NCBI RefSeq assembly: GCF_018688255.1
Contig: NZ_CP061314.1
Coordinates: 1,860,001-1,924,000 of the forward strand
DNA length: 64,000 nt
From: Polynucleobacter corsicus
GTDB lineage: Bacteria; Pseudomonadota; Gammaproteobacteria; Burkholderiales; Burkholderiaceae
Direction of reading: 5' to 3'
Shown here piece after piece: positions 61,523 to 64,000 of the stretch. Positions within the stretch are counted from its first letter, which is position 1, and each line of letters starts with the position of its first letter. Both the position numbers and the translations under genes were made by a program. The notes below the pieces were generated by a model. The model made no database searches. It was not told the DNA's origin and saw nothing but the letters and a program-made list of their open reading frames with translations.

Positions 61523-62814
61523 ATCGCCCCGGTCAAACACTGCTATCCCGCCTCACCTTCTCTCGCCCTGAAAGGCGAAAGTCCAAACCTCAACAAGGTA
61601 ATGCAAGTACAACAGCCCTATTGGGTCTTTTGGCGAAATTGCGCAGTGGGCACCTAGTGCTCACCCTTCCTAATAATGAAGTAAGAGAATTTGGCAACAT
61701 CTCAGACCAACTACATGCAGAAATTCAAATTCTAGATTGGTCCGTATTTAAACAGGTTTTATCTCATGGTGATATCGGATTCGCTGAAAGCTATATCCGA
61801 GGCGAATGGAATACCCCCGATCTCAAAGCCGTTCTAGAGCTAGCCATTCGAAATCGTACTATCTTAGATAAAGCAATTTATGGCAGCTGGTTTGGATCCA
61901 TAGCCTATCGCCTGAGGCATTGGTTTAGAGACAATTCTAAATCCGGAAGCCGTAAAAATATTCACGCGCACTATGACCTAGGCAATGCCTTTTATACGCT
62001 TTGGCTAGACCCCACAATGAGCTACTCGAGTGCATGGTTTTCTGAGGGTGATAAGCAATCACTCATGGATGCCCAGCGCGCAAAAATCAAACGTATCCTA
62101 GACTCCATCCAGGCTAAAAAGGGCGATCAAATCTTAGAAATAGGCTGTGGTTGGGGCGGCTTCATGGAAGAAGCCTTACGCAATGGCAACCAAGTCACTG
62201 GTCTGACATTGTCGACGGAACAAAAAGCGTTTGCAGACTCTAGACTTCAAAAGATTTCTACAGAAGTAAGTAATGCAAAGCAATTTGAGGTTCGGTTGCA
62301 AGACTATCGGGACTGTAAAGAGCAATTTGATGGTATTGCCTCCGTTGAAATGTTTGAAGCGGTTGGTGAAAATCATTGGGCTGAATACTTCCAAACAGTT
62401 GCAAAACGACTCAAATCGGGTGGCCGAGCCTGCATCCAAACTATCGTAATCGCAGATGATTTATTTGATCGCTATCGTCAGAGTACTGACTTTATTCAAC
62501 AGTATGTGTTTCCAGGGGGCATGCTCCCCTCTCCAGCTAAATTCAAGGCTGCTGCAGCTAGTGCCGGTCTAGAACTTGAGGCAGAGTTTGCCTTTGGTGC
62601 TGACTATGCCAAAACCTTATGCTTATGGCGCGATAGCTTTAATCACAAGATTGAAGAAATTTATCGCCTTGGTTTTGATGAGGCATTTATTCGGCTCTGG
62701 AATTTTTATCTCATGTATTGTGCCGCCGGATTTTCTGAAAAGAATATTGATGTGGTGCAGTACACCCTCAGACATCAAAATGTCATTCACTCAAGTGATG
62801 CACTGCGCCCATGA
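61519..62814 (+). CDS. Cyclopropane-fatty-acyl-phospholipid synthase family protein
   Basis: A 431-aa SAM-dependent enzyme that adds a methylene or methyl group to unsaturated acyl chains. The SAM motif EIGCGWGGFMEEA starts at residue 207, and NIHAHYDLGNAFY and MSYSSAWF are typical. Overlaps with both neighbours (4 bp) indicate coupled translation. Confidence 0.9.
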   Translation: MNRPGQTLLSRLTFSRPERRKSKPQQGNASTTALLGLLAKLRSGHLVLTLPNNEVREFGNISDQLHAEIQILDWSVFKQVLSHGDIGFAESYIRGEWNTPDLKAVLELAIRNRTILDKAIYGSWFGSIAYRLRHWFRDNSKSGSRKNIHAHYDLGNAFYTLWLDPTMSYSSAWFSEGDKQSLMDAQRAKIKRILDSIQAKKGDQILEIGCGWGGFMEEALRNGNQVTGLTLSTEQKAFADSRLQKISTEVSNAKQFEVRLQDYRDCKEQFDGIASVEMFEAVGENHWAEYFQTVAKRLKSGGRACIQTIVIADDLFDRYRQSTDFIQQYVFPGGMLPSPAKFKAAAASAGLELEAEFAFGADYAKTLCLWRDSFNHKIEEIYRLGFDEAFIRLWNFYLMYCAAGFSEKNIDVVQYTLRHQNVIHSSDALRP

Positions 62815-63587
62815 AACAAAAAGGAATAGATTCTTTTGTAAATCAACGGATTTGGGTCATTGGGGCTTCCAGTGGTATTGGTGAGGCCTGCACAACAGCT
62901 TTTATCAAGGCGGGTGCAAAAGTTGCGCTCTCTAGCCGTCGTGCCGAGCGGCTAGATACTCTCGCACAATCTGCGGAGCCAGGACAAGCCCTAGTGCTTC
63001 CATTGGATGTCACCCATCAAGAGCAACTCGACTCTGCCTACCGAAGCATCCTAGAAGCCTGGGGTGGCTTAGATCTACTGCTGTTTGTCTCGGGCGTATA
63101 TACCCCCTTACGTGCTGATAATTTTGAATTTGAGATTGCACAGAAAACCATTGATGCCAATCTACTGGGTCCCATGCGGGCGGTCAGCATTGTGATGCCA
63201 GATATGCTCAAGGCGCATGCCGGTCATATTGCCATCGTTGGTAGCGTAGCGGGATATAGCGGACTACCTAAAGCTTTAGCGTATGGGCCGAGTAAAGCAG
63301 GGATTATTAATTTCTGTGAAACCCTGTATTACGACTTACTGCCGCAGGGCGTGAGCGTGCATATGATCTCACCGGGATTTGTTGCGACAGAAGCTACCGC
63401 ACAAAATGATTTTGAGATGCCGGCGCTCATCACTGCAGATAAAGCCGCACAAGAAATCCTTGCAGGACTGCAGGCTGGAGAGTTTGATATTCACTTCCCC
63501 AAGCGGTTTTCAGGATTCTTAAAGTTCCTCAGAATCCTGCCTTACCCGCTTTACTTCTGGATCATTCGACGCTTCGTCAAGATATAA
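62811..63587 (+). CDS. Short-chain dehydrogenase/reductase
   Basis: A 258-aa NAD(P)-dependent SDR. The cofactor motif is GASSGIGEA at residues about 18-26, a catalytic Ser lies in VGSVAGYSG, and the Tyr158-x3-Lys162 pair is YGPSK. It starts by overlap with the cyclopropane synthase-like gene, which argues for one lipid pathway. Substrate unknown. Confidence 0.9.
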   Translation: MKQKGIDSFVNQRIWVIGASSGIGEACTTAFIKAGAKVALSSRRAERLDTLAQSAEPGQALVLPLDVTHQEQLDSAYRSILEAWGGLDLLLFVSGVYTPLRADNFEFEIAQKTIDANLLGPMRAVSIVMPDMLKAHAGHIAIVGSVAGYSGLPKALAYGPSKAGIINFCETLYYDLLPQGVSVHMISPGFVATEATAQNDFEMPALITADKAAQEILAGLQAGEFDIHFPKRFSGFLKFLRILPYPLYFWIIRRFVKI

Positions 63588-63596
63588 GAGCCTGAA

Positions 63597-64000
63597 TTAC
63601 TTGTACTTATCCTTGCGGATTTTCTGCTCTAAGTAATCCATTACCGCAATCGCTTTTGCCTTGGTTCCAGCAATAGATGGGGATGTGACGTAGCGGCCTT
63701 GCATCACAATTGTTGGCACACTATCAATACGATAGGCATCAGCCATCTGTCTTGCAGCACGCGCTTTAGATACAACGGCAAATGAGCGATAGGTAGCCAA
63801 GAAAGTATTGCGATCGATGCCTTGTGAGGCCACCCAATCAGCGATCTCATTTTCTGTCATGAGGCGCTTGTTTTCTTTATGCATGGCATACATCACTTTG
63901 TCATTCATTGCCTCACCTTTACCCATAGATTCCAGGGCATAGAACAACTGGCTGTGCGGCATGAAATCATCTCGGAAAGCCACGGGCACTTTACGGAATG
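63597..64000 (-). CDS. dsbA: DsbA-family thiol:disulfide interchange protein (partial, runs off the right edge)
   Basis: The C-terminal ~134 residues of a periplasmic dithiol oxidase. The frame is open through the window edge, reading FRKVPVAFRDDF. RIDSVPTIVMQGRYVTSPSIAG contains the cis-proline loop of the thioredoxin fold. The active-site CxxC lies beyond the edge and is not visible, so DsbA itself is inferred from overall similarity. The apparent GTG start near 63989 is internal. Confidence 0.8.
   Translation of the reverse strand, partial: FRKVPVAFRDDFMPHSQLFYALESMGKGEAMNDKVMYAMHKENKRLMTENEIADWVASQGIDRNTFLATYRSFAVVSKARAARQMADAYRIDSVPTIVMQGRYVTSPSIAGTKAKAIAVMDYLEQKIRKDKYK

Noticed and set aside
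1..64000. Mobile elements, prophage, CRISPR or toxin-antitoxin systems
   Set aside because: No transposase, integrase, cas gene, direct-repeat array or paired small genes were seen. The single tRNA gene has no flanking duplication visible.

Overview
The window looks like core chromosome of a free-living or recently free-living betaproteobacterium of the family Burkholderiaceae, most probably Polynucleobacter. This is inferred from protein sequences and gene order: lptC-lptA-lptB-hpf-ptsN-hprK-rapZ-mutY-mutM, then lolB-like-ispE-tRNA-Gln-prs-rplY-pth, and gpsA-secB-grxC-rhodanese-gpmA-ctpA-moeB-ptsI-ptsH-gshB-gshA-amtB-glnK. The DNA is moderately AT-leaning and densely coded, with almost no intergenic gap above 200 bp. 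I saw no insertion sequence, prophage, CRISPR array or island.

Layout. 1-5.7 kb: end of a 5'-nucleotidase gene, queF (queuosine), ssb, an MFS exporter and uvrA. 5.7-14.2 kb: a Kef-type antiporter divergent from an envelope/regulatory run (kdsD, kdsC, lptCAB, hpf, ptsN, hprK, rapZ). 14.1-25.3 kb: DNA repair (mutY, mutM), a TPR-LolB fusion, ispE, tRNA-Gln, prs, rplY, pth, a ferredoxin, coaD, rsmD and two M16 peptidases. 25.3-27.3 kb: ftsY and rpoH. 27.3-36.4 kb: a complete aa3/caa3 cytochrome c oxidase locus with its assembly factors (sco, ctaB, ctaA, SURF1, coxC, ctaG, coxA, coxB). 36.4-48.5 kb: a methyltransferase, comF, trmL, gpsA, secB, grxC, a rhodanese, gpmA, an S41 protease, moeB, the soluble PTS proteins and glutathione synthesis. 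48.5-51.8 kb: the nitrogen-response operon TorF porin-glnK-amtB, and ubiK. 51.8-58.7 kb: lipoate genes lipB-lipA, a YbeD-like protein, a hydrolase, VanZ, birA, coaX and rfaE2. 58.7-64 kb: a glutathione peroxidase and a translationally coupled lipid-modification operon (FAD oxidoreductase, DUF1365, cyclopropane-fatty-acid synthase-like, SDR), then the end of a dsbA-like gene.

Most notable observations. (1) Both catalytic oxidase subunit genes, coxA and coxB, carry an in-frame TAA where the family has a tyrosine. Reading frame and protein similarity continue undisturbed on the far side in both cases. This means double inactivation, sequence error or readthrough. (2) A perfect CIRCE operator (HrcA site) lies in front of rpoH. 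(3) rpoN is missing from its usual place between lptB and hpf, and a short degenerate stretch there still resembles the RpoN region around PLV..IADTL..HE. (4) NtrC-like sites remain upstream of porin-glnK-amtB, with no sigma-54 promoter visible. (5) LolB is fused to a TPR protein and has no lipobox cysteine. (6) MutY has an expanded iron-sulfur loop.
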